Of a stretch of 64,000 bases of DNA, positions 1 to 7,782 are shown one piece after another (within the stretch, counting starts at the first letter, position 1; every line of letters begins with the position of its first letter). The DNA is from Aquimarina mytili (GTDB lineage Bacteria; Bacteroidota; Bacteroidia; Flavobacteriales; Flavobacteriaceae), in contig NZ_JAERQJ010000002.1 of the NCBI RefSeq assembly GCF_016735115.1, positions 310,001 through 374,000 on the forward strand. The letters are read 5' to 3'. Position numbers and translations under genes: made by a program. The notes below the pieces were generated by a model, which did no database searches, was not told the DNA's origin, and worked only from the letters and a program-made list of their open reading frames with translations.

Positions 1-2557
1 TCCCGAATAAAGAACGAGTGACCATTTTCTCATAAATCTCTAAATCTTTAGGATCAGTTTTTTGAGATTGATTCAACTCCTGTATTTTTTTCAATGCATA
101 TTGTTGTATCGTTAGTAATGGTAAAACAATATTCTCTCTAATATCAATAGATGCTTTACCAGCTGGCTCATTTTGCATTAATTCTGAATACCCTGTAAGT
201 TTAAATAACAACCTCTTAGTTAAGAGATATTCATTATGAATAACATCCCAAAAAGCGCCATATTCTTTATTTTCCTTCATATATGAAGTGAGTTCAAAAA
301 ACGACTTCGTAAGGCTCATCATACTATTGCCTATCAATGCTCTAAAGAAAGCAGAATCTTTATATAACGAAGTTACTTTATCAAACTCTCCACGATCTTC
401 AAATACTTTAAGAGCAGTACCTACTCCATAAAAACCAGGTACATTTTGTTTTAACTGACTCCAACTTCCTACAAAAGGTATAGCACGTAAATCTCCAAAA
501 TCCAGAGTAGCGCTTTTACTTCGTTTAGACGGACGACTACCAATATTGGCTTTTCCGTAGTATTTCAACGTACTCATATGCTCTAAATACGGAAGAAACT
601 TCGGGTGATTTTTAAAATCTACATAGGTCTGATAACTTATATCTGCAAGCTCTTGCATGGTTTCTTTATTCTCTACAGAAAAAAGATTACTCTCATTATT
701 TGTCAATTCATTTTCGACACCTGCTCCCAGCAATTGTTCAAGATTATATTGACAAGAATCCAAGGTTCCAAAATTAGAGCTAATAGTCTGCCCTTGAACC
801 GTTAACTGTATTTCTTCATCCTCGACAGTTGGTCCAAGTGATGCATAAAACTGATTGGTGTTACCTCCTCCTCTGGCTGGAGGTCCTCCTCTACCATCAA
901 AGAAGACTACTTTTACATCATATTTTCTAGAAACTTCAGTTAATTCTTCTTTCGCTTTAAAAATTCCCCAATTTGCCATCAGGTATCCACCGTCTTTTGT
1001 ACCGTCAGAAAACCCTAGCATAATAGTTTGTTTCATTCCGCGGCGTTTCAGATGCTCCATGTATACAGGATTGCTATACAAAGATTCCATCACCTGATGA
1101 GCAACCTTTAGGTCTGGAACCGTTTCAAATAAAGGAATGACATCTACAGAAGGAAGCTCCCAATCACAAAGCCTAATCATGGCAAAAGTTTCCATTACAT
1201 TAAGTTCATTCCCATTATTACTAATAATGTAGCGGTTCGCAGCTCGTTCGCCATTTTTAAGCTGAATAGTTTTTATAGCATAAATGGATTCTAAAGTAGC
1301 TCTAGCCATATCTTCTTCAAAAATTGAAGGATCCAATTTTCCACTTACATTAGAAAGCACATTGATTTGCTCTTCTTCAGACAATGACATATAGTTATCC
1401 GGAAAAATCCCTAAATCTAGCTCAATAGTTTTATTTACAATTTCGGTCAATACTTTATGGTGCACTCTAGAATCTTGTCGAATATCTAAAGTACCAAAGT
1501 GGAACCCAAAAATCTTTACTTTATTAATTAAGTCTTGTAACTCTTCAAGAAATAAAGACTGATGTTCTGAGATTAATTCTTCTTTGATCTCTAACAAACC
1601 ATTCATTAATGTCTCTACCGATAAAGGCTCAGCAGTTTTTGCGTAATAGAAATTATCGTATAATGCATTTTCAAGAACAGTAATTTTATCCTGCAGATTA
1701 CCAAAAGTTATTCTACGCTTTAATTCTCGTATATCACGATAATAGTTGATTAAGATTGTTTTACGCAGTCTCTTAGCAACTTTTAAAGTGGTTTCGGTAG
1801 TTACAAAAGGATTTCCATCCCTATCTCCTCCAGGCCAAAATCCTAAATTGATTAAGTCATTATCAAGATCTTCGCCTTCAAAAATATTTTGTTGTACATA
1901 ATTATAAATCTTACTAGCAGAATGGTAAAATACATTTTCTAAATACCAAATTAAGCTAACCGCTTCATCATATGGAGTTGGTTTTTCTTTTTTGAAAAAA
2001 GCTGTTTTACCGAGTTGCGCTAATAATTTTTTGATTTCGGACAAATCATTATTTCGTATTGCATCATCCAAATCATGAATAATCCCCAACACTGTACCGG
2101 GATAAAACTGAGTGGGATGCGCTGTTAGCGTAGGACGAATCTTAAAACGTCTTAAATACTCTTTAAGCTCATCTAGTTGTCCCTTTGCTTGTGCTTCTTC
2201 TTTAATACTTCTTAATGTACCTCGACCATCCATATTATTTACAACAGGAAAGGCGGCATCTTCGATTGCATCAAATAATACAACTTGACGCTCTATATAT
2301 TGAATAAACCTAAACAAAAGATCATGACGTTCTTTCTCTGATGGGTTATCCTGGTATAAGGTAAAGAAGTTCTCTACAATTTCTGTTGGGTTTTTGTGCT
2401 CCTCATACCCTTTTTCACATACTTCTTTAAAAAGAGGTAATAAAACTCCTGTTTTGGTAACGGTATCAAAAGGCAAAGTGATTAATATACTATTGTATAT
2501 CTGGTATTTTGCCAGTACATTTTCGTTAAAACGTTCGATTTTTGGTTTTCTAGCCAT
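1..2557 (-). CDS. ppc: Phosphoenolpyruvate carboxylase, 3'-truncated by the window edge
   Basis: Carboxylates phosphoenolpyruvate to oxaloacetate, a cytosolic anaplerotic reaction. The reading frame starts at ATG 2557 (MARKPKIERF) and stays open to base 1, giving about 852 residues; the last visible residues are RSLFG, so only a short C-terminal piece should lie outside. Family motifs are TAHPTQ near residue 145-150 (catalytic His 147), GGDRDGNP in the middle, and a glycine-rich loop FDGRGGPPARGGG in the C-terminal half. In E. coli PEPC the equivalent loop begins FHGRGG with an essential His; here that position is Asp, which I believe is shared by Bacteroidota homologues (recollection, not searched). 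The neighbouring Lrp gene lies on the same strand and its terminator at 2647-2675 separates the two. Confidence 0.95.
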   Translation of the reverse strand, partial: MARKPKIERFNENVLAKYQIYNSILITLPFDTVTKTGVLLPLFKEVCEKGYEEHKNPTEIVENFFTLYQDNPSEKERHDLLFRFIQYIERQVVLFDAIEDAAFPVVNNMDGRGTLRSIKEEAQAKGQLDELKEYLRRFKIRPTLTAHPTQFYPGTVLGIIHDLDDAIRNNDLSEIKKLLAQLGKTAFFKKEKPTPYDEAVSLIWYLENVFYHSASKIYNYVQQNIFEGEDLDNDLINLGFWPGGDRDGNPFVTTETTLKVAKRLRKTILINYYRDIRELKRRITFGNLQDKITVLENALYDNFYYAKTAEPLSVETLMNGLLEIKEELISEHQSLFLEELQDLINKVKIFGFHFGTLDIRQDSRVHHKVLTEIVNKTIELDLGIFPDNYMSLSEEEQINVLSNVSGKLDPSIFEEDMARATLESIYAIKTIQLKNGERAANRYIISNNGNELNVMETFAMIRLCDWELPSVDVIPLFETVPDLKVAHQVMESLYSNPVYMEHLKRRGMKQTIMLGFSDGTKDGGYLMANWGIFKAKEELTEVSRKYDVKVVFFDGRGGPPARGGGNTNQFYASLGPTVEDEEIQLTVQGQTISSNFGTLDSCQYNLEQLLGAGVENELTNNESNLFSVENKETMQELADISYQTYVDFKNHPKFLPYLEHMSTLKYYGKANIGSRPSKRSKSATLDFGDLRAIPFVGSWSQLKQNVPGFYGVGTALKVFEDRGEFDKVTSLYKDSAFFRALIGNSMMSLTKSFFELTSYMKENKEYGAFWDVIHNEYLLTKRLLFKLTGYSELMQNEPAGKASIDIRENIVLPLLTIQQYALKKIQELNQSQKTDPKDLEIYEKMVTRSLFG

Positions 2558-2646
2558 TTTGTGGTGGTAATACTAGTTAGTGGTTAATAAAAGGTCGTTA
2601 AAAATCTATATAGGTTATAATCGAATAGATTACTTAACAACAAAAA

Positions 2647-2675
2647 AGCCCTCTAAGAGTTATTCCTAAAGGGCT
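2647..2675 (-). terminator. Rho-independent terminator of the Lrp-type gene
   Basis: The arms agccct and agggct (2647-2652 and 2670-2675) form a hairpin that, read on the minus strand, is followed directly by a run of six T (2642-2647 as A on plus). It lies 28 bases beyond the Lrp stop codon and upstream of ppc. Confidence 0.8.
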
Positions 2676-2703
2676 ATTTGATATTATATCAGATAAATGC
2701 CCT

Positions 2704-3183
2704 TTACATTTCCTGGAAAATAGAATGCATTAAGCGTTTCTTATCATTAATACTCTCTTCTAATGAAATCATAGTTTCGGTACGATACACTCCATCGATA
2801 TCATCCAACATAAAGATGATATCCTTAGCATGGTTTGTATCCTTGGCTCTAACTTTACAGAAAATATTAAATTTTCCAGTAGTAATATGAGCTACAGTTA
2901 CAAAAGGTATTTCATTAATTCTTTGTAAAACAAATTTTGTTTGAGAAGTGTTTTGAAGATAGATCCCAACATATGCAATAAAAGAATACCCTAATTTTCT
3001 GTAATCTAATGTTAAAGAAGAACCTTCTATAATTCCAGCTTCTTCCATTTTTTTAACACGTACATGAACGGTACCTGCAGAAATTAATAGTTTCTTTGCA
3101 ATATCCGTAAATGGTGTACGAGTATTTTCAATCAACATATCCAAAATTTGGTGATCAACTTCGTCTAATTTAAATTTTGCCAT
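2704..3183 (-). CDS. Lrp/AsnC family transcriptional regulator
   Basis: Feast/famine-type DNA-binding regulator, 159 residues, the usual family length. Residues about 5-60 form the N-terminal winged helix-turn-helix (DQILDMLIENTRTPFTDIAKK, then the recognition helix with GTVHVRVKKMEE). Residues about 70-150 form the RAM/ligand-binding alpha-beta domain, which in this family binds amino acids and drives octamer formation. It starts at ATG 3183 and ends just before its own terminator, so it is probably monocistronic. The regulated genes cannot be told from sequence; the divergence-free arrangement with the M14 peptidase upstream (86-base gap, same strand) leaves co-transcription possible. Confidence 0.92.
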   Translation of the reverse strand: MAKFKLDEVDHQILDMLIENTRTPFTDIAKKLLISAGTVHVRVKKMEEAGIIEGSSLTLDYRKLGYSFIAYVGIYLQNTSQTKFVLQRINEIPFVTVAHITTGKFNIFCKVRAKDTNHAKDIIFMLDDIDGVYRTETMISLEESINDKKRLMHSIFQEM

Positions 3184-3269
3184 AGTAATTCGTATTATTT
3201 TCCCGATTATTTACATTGCAAAAATAACAGAAAAATAAAGTTTTCACACATTTTATTTCATCTTTTTAC

Positions 3270-4415
3270 CTATTCTATTGAGAATAATTCAGAATTTAAC
3301 CGAAATTTTAACAACTCAGTCTCGGGAACTATCATATTTCCAACGTTTTCGGAAGAAATTACTCTTTTTTTGCCGATAATTTCCCGATGTCCGTAAAATT
3401 TTCGCAAATTTTCAATTTTAACAACTTTCGGTACGAATTTCACATTATTTTCGACCAATTTTTCGGTATATTGAATGGCTATATCGACATTTTTTCCTTC
3501 CAAAATGACATCTCGTATAATAATATCATAGAAGCATTTTGAGTTTTCAGGAATTAAAAAATAACCATCATACTTGTCTCCTTTGATTGTAATTCTAGCT
3601 ATATATTGAATCGCAGCAATTAATGAATAAAATATATACTCTCTTGTAACCTCTCGATCATAATCTTCTGGATAATGTCCGGCTTCAAACAAAATTGTTG
3701 GAATTCCTTGATGCGATAATGTATCACCAACACAATTAATATTAAAACCATCATCATAACGCCCTACCTGGTTAGGAATCATTTTCTGAAGCATTGTATT
3801 CATTTCAGCAATGATCTCCATTGCGATCTTACGACTTGGAGTAATAGAGCATTCTTTATCGCCAGCTGGAGATAAAAACGATACCGTGGCAGGATGATTC
3901 GTATCTCCTGCACTAAAAATAGTTCGTTGCCCATGAAGATTAAATGCAAAATCCGGTTGTATGGTATTAATAAGGTTGTTTAAAACAATACTTTCCTTCT
4001 GCGTTCTGTTTTGTGCATCTCTATTAAGATCAATATTATTATAATTATGTCTTGTATATAACTTGGCGCCATCTGGACTAAGAATCGGAACAATATGTAA
4101 GGTACATTGTTCTAAAATTTCTTTGGCAAGTATATTTTGCGAATCAATCAAGAAATTTAAAAGATCAAACACGGCTTTAGTCGTCGTACTTTCATTACCA
4201 TGCATTTGAGACCAAAACAAAAGCTTCTTTGGTCCATGACCAATTTTTATTACATGTATAGGAACATTATTCTCTGAAGTTCCAAGTTCTTTAATATCAA
4301 TTTTAGAAGATAAAAAATCTAAAAGAGGGGTGATATGATCTAGATTAATATACCGTCCAAATAAGGAAGATTCTTTATACTGAGTAAACAGATTTTGTAG
4401 TGTCTTAATATCCAT
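3270..4415 (-). CDS. M14 family zinc carboxypeptidase-like protein
   Basis: Predicted metallopeptidase of the M14 (carboxypeptidase A/succinylglutamate desuccinylase-like) clan, 381 residues. The zinc-site motif HGNE lies at residues 72-75 (His 72, Glu 75), the third ligand is probably His 161 in NLHGQ, DLNRD at 129-133 supplies the substrate-binding Arg, and LFEAGH (Glu 244) fits the catalytic Glu. There is no signal peptide, so it should act in the cytoplasm. Its start (ATG 4415) faces a 381-base region filled with palindromic operator-like sites, the nearest 65 bases upstream, so the divergent XRE regulator may control it. The substrate is unknown. Confidence 0.85.
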   Translation of the reverse strand: MDIKTLQNLFTQYKESSLFGRYINLDHITPLLDFLSSKIDIKELGTSENNVPIHVIKIGHGPKKLLFWSQMHGNESTTTKAVFDLLNFLIDSQNILAKEILEQCTLHIVPILSPDGAKLYTRHNYNNIDLNRDAQNRTQKESIVLNNLINTIQPDFAFNLHGQRTIFSAGDTNHPATVSFLSPAGDKECSITPSRKIAMEIIAEMNTMLQKMIPNQVGRYDDGFNINCVGDTLSHQGIPTILFEAGHYPEDYDREVTREYIFYSLIAAIQYIARITIKGDKYDGYFLIPENSKCFYDIIIRDVILEGKNVDIAIQYTEKLVENNVKFVPKVVKIENLRKFYGHREIIGKKRVISSENVGNMIVPETELLKFRLNSELFSIE

Positions 4416-4480
4416 GTGTTGTCTATAATGACCACGAAATTACTATAGTTTATTAAAGTATCATAACAAACCAGCTTTAA

Positions 4481-4578
4481 TTTACAGATGTAAACCGATC
4501 CCTCATTTACAATTGTAAATACCCTTTAGTTACAATTGTAAACAATGTGAATATATTCATTTGTTTAACAAAGTAAAC
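4481..4578. promoter_or_regulatory. Upstream cluster of four TTTAC-N4-GTAAA palindromes
   Basis: Four copies of one palindrome lie here: TTTACAGATGTAAA (4481-4494), TTTACAATTGTAAA (4506-4519; perfect over 16 bp with its flanks), GTTACAATTGTAAA (4529-4542) and the weaker GTTTAACAAAGTAAAC (4563-4578). Centres are 25, 23 and 35 bp apart. They look like binding sites for a dimeric regulator, most simply the XRE protein encoded at 4797. This cluster is the one closer to the divergent M14 peptidase start. Confidence 0.75.
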
Positions 4579-4720
4579 AGTATTTGTTATATAGTTTCCA
4601 AATGTATCATAAGTATTCACAAATTATTATGAGTATCTTAAATTTAATTATTAAAACTTTATTAATCAGATATTTAAAGTTATTTACCTTAAGTAATTAT
4701 TAACATCAATTACCGCTGGT

Positions 4721-4805
4721 GTTACAATTGTAAACATGATGTTTTACTTAATTTGTTTACCTTTGTAACGTGTTAAACAGTTAAAACAGGTTTACAATGG
4801 TAAAC
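4721..4805 (+). promoter_or_regulatory. Proximal cluster of three palindromic operators, last one over the start codon
   Basis: Three more copies of the same palindrome: GTTACAATTGTAAA (4721-4734), TTTACCTTTGTAAC (4756-4769) and TTTACAATGGTAAA (4791-4804, flanked by G and C to make 16 bp). Their centres are exactly 35 bp apart. The last palindrome contains the ATG at 4797-4799 of the XRE gene, so binding there would block transcription and overlap the translation start. Confidence 0.75.
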
Positions 4806-5285
4806 AACAAGGATTTTGGAAAAAGAATCCAAAAAATAATGGATTACTACGCAGTATCGGCTTCTTCTTTTGCTGACTATATGGGTGTAGGACGTTCTTC
4901 TATTTCTCATATTTTAAGTGGAAGAAATAAACCCAGCTTAGATTTTGTAATGAAAATTACAGAGGCATATACAGATGTAGATATACAATGGTTATTATAC
5001 GGAAAGGGAACATTTCCTAAATCAGAAAGTATTACAGAACCTGCTGCGGTTTCCAAAATTGAAACTCCTGTTTCTGTACAACAATCTTCCTCTTCCATTT
5101 TAGAACCTGAGAAAGATTTATTTTCTCAACCTGTTCAGGAGAATGAAAATATAAAACCAGAGAGTACCCCGCCTCCTCCTTTACAAAAAATCTCTGGATC
5201 AATTTCAGATGACAACGAAATAGATCGTATTGTAATTTTTTATGCCGATGGTAGTTTTAATAGTTATCAAATGAAAAAATCTTAA
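4797..5285 (+). CDS. XRE-type helix-turn-helix transcriptional regulator
   Basis: 162-residue regulator. Residues about 5-65 are a lambda-repressor-like HTH (FADYMGVGRSSISHILSGRN is the helix-turn-helix core), followed by WLLYGKGTFP, a motif I associate with flavobacterial XRE proteins. Residues about 75-130 are a Pro/Ser/Glu-rich linker, and a short hydrophobic C-terminal strand (RIVIFYADGSF) closes the protein, perhaps for dimerisation. The start at 4797 gives a complete HTH and sits inside the last of seven operator-like palindromes, which suggests autoregulation. Target genes and signal are unknown; the divergent M14 peptidase is the best local candidate. Confidence 0.88.
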   Translation: MVNNKDFGKRIQKIMDYYAVSASSFADYMGVGRSSISHILSGRNKPSLDFVMKITEAYTDVDIQWLLYGKGTFPKSESITEPAAVSKIETPVSVQQSSSSILEPEKDLFSQPVQENENIKPESTPPPPLQKISGSISDDNEIDRIVIFYADGSFNSYQMKKS

Positions 5286-5355
5286 CAACTTTTTCTCTCC
5301 TTATTGTAAATTTTCTGGAAATAGAATTATTTTCGTTTTAAGTTTAAATTTTTAT

Positions 5356-5730
5356 ATGAAGCGAATTGCTTTACTATTTCTCCTACCTCTACTTCAAACT
5401 GGTTGTTATCAACAGAACCGGGACTGTGTAAATTTTCATACAGGAACATTTGAATTTGAAACCTTTCTTGATGGTGAATTGGCTAAAACGACTTTTGTGA
5501 GAACCGATTCTATAGAAATTGATTTTTTTAGAGAGCGTGTAGATACTGCTAGTATTCGTTGGATTAATGATTGCGAATATATTGTACAAAAATTGCATCC
5601 AAAGAATATGACTGAAGAAAAAGCAATACATATGAAGATCTTAACTACAGACAAGAACACGTACACATTCGAATATGGATTGGTAGGTGCAGCAAAAAAA
5701 CAACGTGGAACCGCAAAAAAAATAAAATAA
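5356..5730 (+). CDS. Small lipoprotein, translationally coupled to TerC
   Basis: 124-residue protein with a lipoprotein-type signal: a hydrophobic stretch ending LLQTGC, with Cys 17 the expected lipidation site. The mature part has a pattern I recall from conserved flavobacterial proteins that databases sometimes label 'DNA topoisomerase IV'; nothing here supports a topoisomerase role. The motif SIRWINDCEYI contains a second Cys. Its TAA overlaps the ATG of the TerC gene (TAATG at 5728-5732), so the two are probably made together. Function unknown; an envelope role linked to TerC is inference only. Confidence 0.8.
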   Translation: MKRIALLFLLPLLQTGCYQQNRDCVNFHTGTFEFETFLDGELAKTTFVRTDSIEIDFFRERVDTASIRWINDCEYIVQKLHPKNMTEEKAIHMKILTTDKNTYTFEYGLVGAAKKQRGTAKKIK

Positions 5731-6536
5731 TGTTTGAAATTTTCGCATCGGCTGACGCCTGGGTCGCTTTATTAACACTTACTTTTTTAGAAATCGTACT
5801 TGGGATTGATAATATCATCTTTATTTCGTTGGCATCAAGTAAACTTCCAGAACAACAACAGAAAAAAGCTACCAATATTGGTTTAATACTTGCAATGGTG
5901 ATGCGAATCATTCTATTGTTTGGTATCTCATTATTGGTTGCCATGGAAGCTCCTTTCTGGCACATTAACTTGCCATGGATAGAAGCTGGTATTAGTGGTC
6001 AAGCTTTAATCTTATTTGGTGGAGGAATTTTCTTGTTGTACAAAAGTGTACACGAAATACATGAAAAAGTTGAAGAAAAAGGAGAAGAAGAAAAAGAAAT
6101 ACAAGAAAAAAGCTCCTCATCTTTATCAAATGCAATTGTACAAATTACATTGATTAATGTGGTTTTCTCATTTGATTCTATACTTACGGCTGTCGGGATG
6201 ACAAATGGGTTAAGTGATGATCCTAACGATGCATTATTAATAATGGTTATAGCGGTTGTTGTTTCTGTATTAATTATGATGATATTTGCAACACCGGTAG
6301 GGCGTTTTGTTAACAAACATCCATCTGTTCAAATTCTTGGACTTTCATTTTTAATCCTTATTGGATTTATGCTAATCGCTGAAGCTGCACATTTAGCACA
6401 CTTACAAATATTTGATAGTGAAGTAGGTACAATTCCTAAAGGCTACCTATACTTTACTATTGCATTCTCTTTACTTGTTGAGTTTTTAAACTTTAAACTT
6501 CGTAAAAAGCAAAAAACCAATACCAAACGTGCATAA
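5730..6536 (+). CDS. TerC family integral membrane protein
   Basis: 268-residue multi-pass inner-membrane protein with about seven hydrophobic segments. The N-terminal LEIVLGIDNIIFI and the later VVFSFDSILTAVG are the two conserved acidic membrane motifs of the TerC family, which is linked to metal (notably manganese) export and tellurite resistance. A Lys/Glu-rich loop near residues 105-130 is cytoplasmic. Translation should be coupled to the upstream lipoprotein through the TAATG overlap. The ion transported is not shown by the sequence. Confidence 0.92.
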   Translation: MFEIFASADAWVALLTLTFLEIVLGIDNIIFISLASSKLPEQQQKKATNIGLILAMVMRIILLFGISLLVAMEAPFWHINLPWIEAGISGQALILFGGGIFLLYKSVHEIHEKVEEKGEEEKEIQEKSSSSLSNAIVQITLINVVFSFDSILTAVGMTNGLSDDPNDALLIMVIAVVVSVLIMMIFATPVGRFVNKHPSVQILGLSFLILIGFMLIAEAAHLAHLQIFDSEVGTIPKGYLYFTIAFSLLVEFLNFKLRKKQKTNTKRA

Positions 6537-6586
6537 TACACATAGTATACCTCGTTTTGATACTTAATACGTATAACAAGTAAATA

Positions 6587-7711
6587 ATGAATAAATTTAG
6601 AGTTTTGTTTATGGTTTTAATTTCTTCAAGTATGTTGGCCCAACAAAAGAGAGCACGAGATTATGGAATAGAAATTGGAGTCCTAGAACCAGGAAAAAAT
6701 AATGCTATTACCGATGTTAAAGGAGTTAAAGTTGGACATACCACTTTAATTGAGGGAGATAATATTAGAACTGGGGTAACGGCAATAATTCCTCATGAAG
6801 ATAATATTTATCAAAATAAAGTTCCCGCTGCTATATATATTGGTAATGGTTATGGAAAATTGGCCGGATATAGCCAAGTTAAAGAATTAGGTAATATTGA
6901 AACTCCTGTCATACTAACAAATACTCTTAGTGTAGCCGCTGCTACTGAGGCTCTTATCAGTTATACGTTGGAAAATCCCGAAAATAAAGAGGTGAAATCG
7001 GTAAACTCTGTTGTTGGAGAAACCAATGATGGTTGGTTAAATGATATTCGAGGAAGACATGTACATCAAAAACATGTTTTAGAAGCTCTTCAAAATGCAT
7101 CGCCCGGAATTGTGCAGGAAGGGAATGTTGGTGCCGGTACAGGTACTGTTTGTTTTGAATATAAAGGTGGTATTGGAACTGCCTCAAGGGTGTTACCAAA
7201 ATCTGTAGGCGGCTTTACATTAGGTGTCCTTGTTCAAACTAATTTTGGAGGTGTACTCGAGATAAATGGTGTTCCTATTGACAAAGAATTAGATAGACTC
7301 TCTAAATACAGTCAATATAGTGCGGATGGCTCATGCATGATGGTTGTTATTACTGATGCTCCGTTAGATTCAAGAAATTTAGAACGAATTGCAAAAAGAG
7401 CCATGTTAGGGTTAGCAAAAACTGGTGGAATTGCGTCTAATGGTAGTGGAGATTTTGTAATTGCCATGTCAACAGCAAAAGAAAACTTAGTACCCAATAA
7501 AAGCGAATCTTCTTTTAATGCATTGAAAGTACTAAGAAATGAAGAGGTTACCCCTCTATTTCAAGCAACTATTGAAGCCACAGAAGAAGCAATCATAAAT
7601 TCTTTATTTACCGCCGAAACAATGACTGGTCATGAAGGGCATACAGTACCATCAATACCAACAAACACCATCATTGACGCTATGAAAAAATTCAATAAAT
7701 TGAAGAAATAA
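6587..7711 (+). CDS. Exported P1 family peptidase (DmpA-type aminopeptidase)
   Basis: 374-residue member of the DmpA/L-aminopeptidase D-esterase family, self-processing N-terminal nucleophile hydrolases. The core motif NGSGDF places the nucleophile at Ser 287, with cleavage expected before it to give alpha and beta chains. The N-terminal half has the typical ITDVKGVKVGH and TGVTAI segments. A hydrophobic N-terminus ending SSMLAQQ looks like a signal peptide, so the enzyme should be periplasmic. The exported amidohydrolase follows 71 bases downstream on the same strand, suggesting a joint role in taking small peptides or amides apart; substrates are unknown. Confidence 0.9.
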   Translation: MNKFRVLFMVLISSSMLAQQKRARDYGIEIGVLEPGKNNAITDVKGVKVGHTTLIEGDNIRTGVTAIIPHEDNIYQNKVPAAIYIGNGYGKLAGYSQVKELGNIETPVILTNTLSVAAATEALISYTLENPENKEVKSVNSVVGETNDGWLNDIRGRHVHQKHVLEALQNASPGIVQEGNVGAGTGTVCFEYKGGIGTASRVLPKSVGGFTLGVLVQTNFGGVLEINGVPIDKELDRLSKYSQYSADGSCMMVVITDAPLDSRNLERIAKRAMLGLAKTGGIASNGSGDFVIAMSTAKENLVPNKSESSFNALKVLRNEEVTPLFQATIEATEEAIINSLFTAETMTGHEGHTVPSIPTNTIIDAMKKFNKLKK

Positions 7712-7782
7712 ATTATCATAGCTCAGAAATGATGTTATTGATTTAATTTATATTCAATATTCTGGATATAACTTTTATACAC

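Noticed and set aside
605-1097. Open frames on the plus strand across ppc
   Set aside because: They lie wholly within the well-supported PEP carboxylase frame on the minus strand and look like chance shadow frames.
4683-4697. TTTAC-N5-GTAAT as an eighth operator
   Set aside because: The spacer is five bases instead of four and the second half-site is degraded, so it was not counted.
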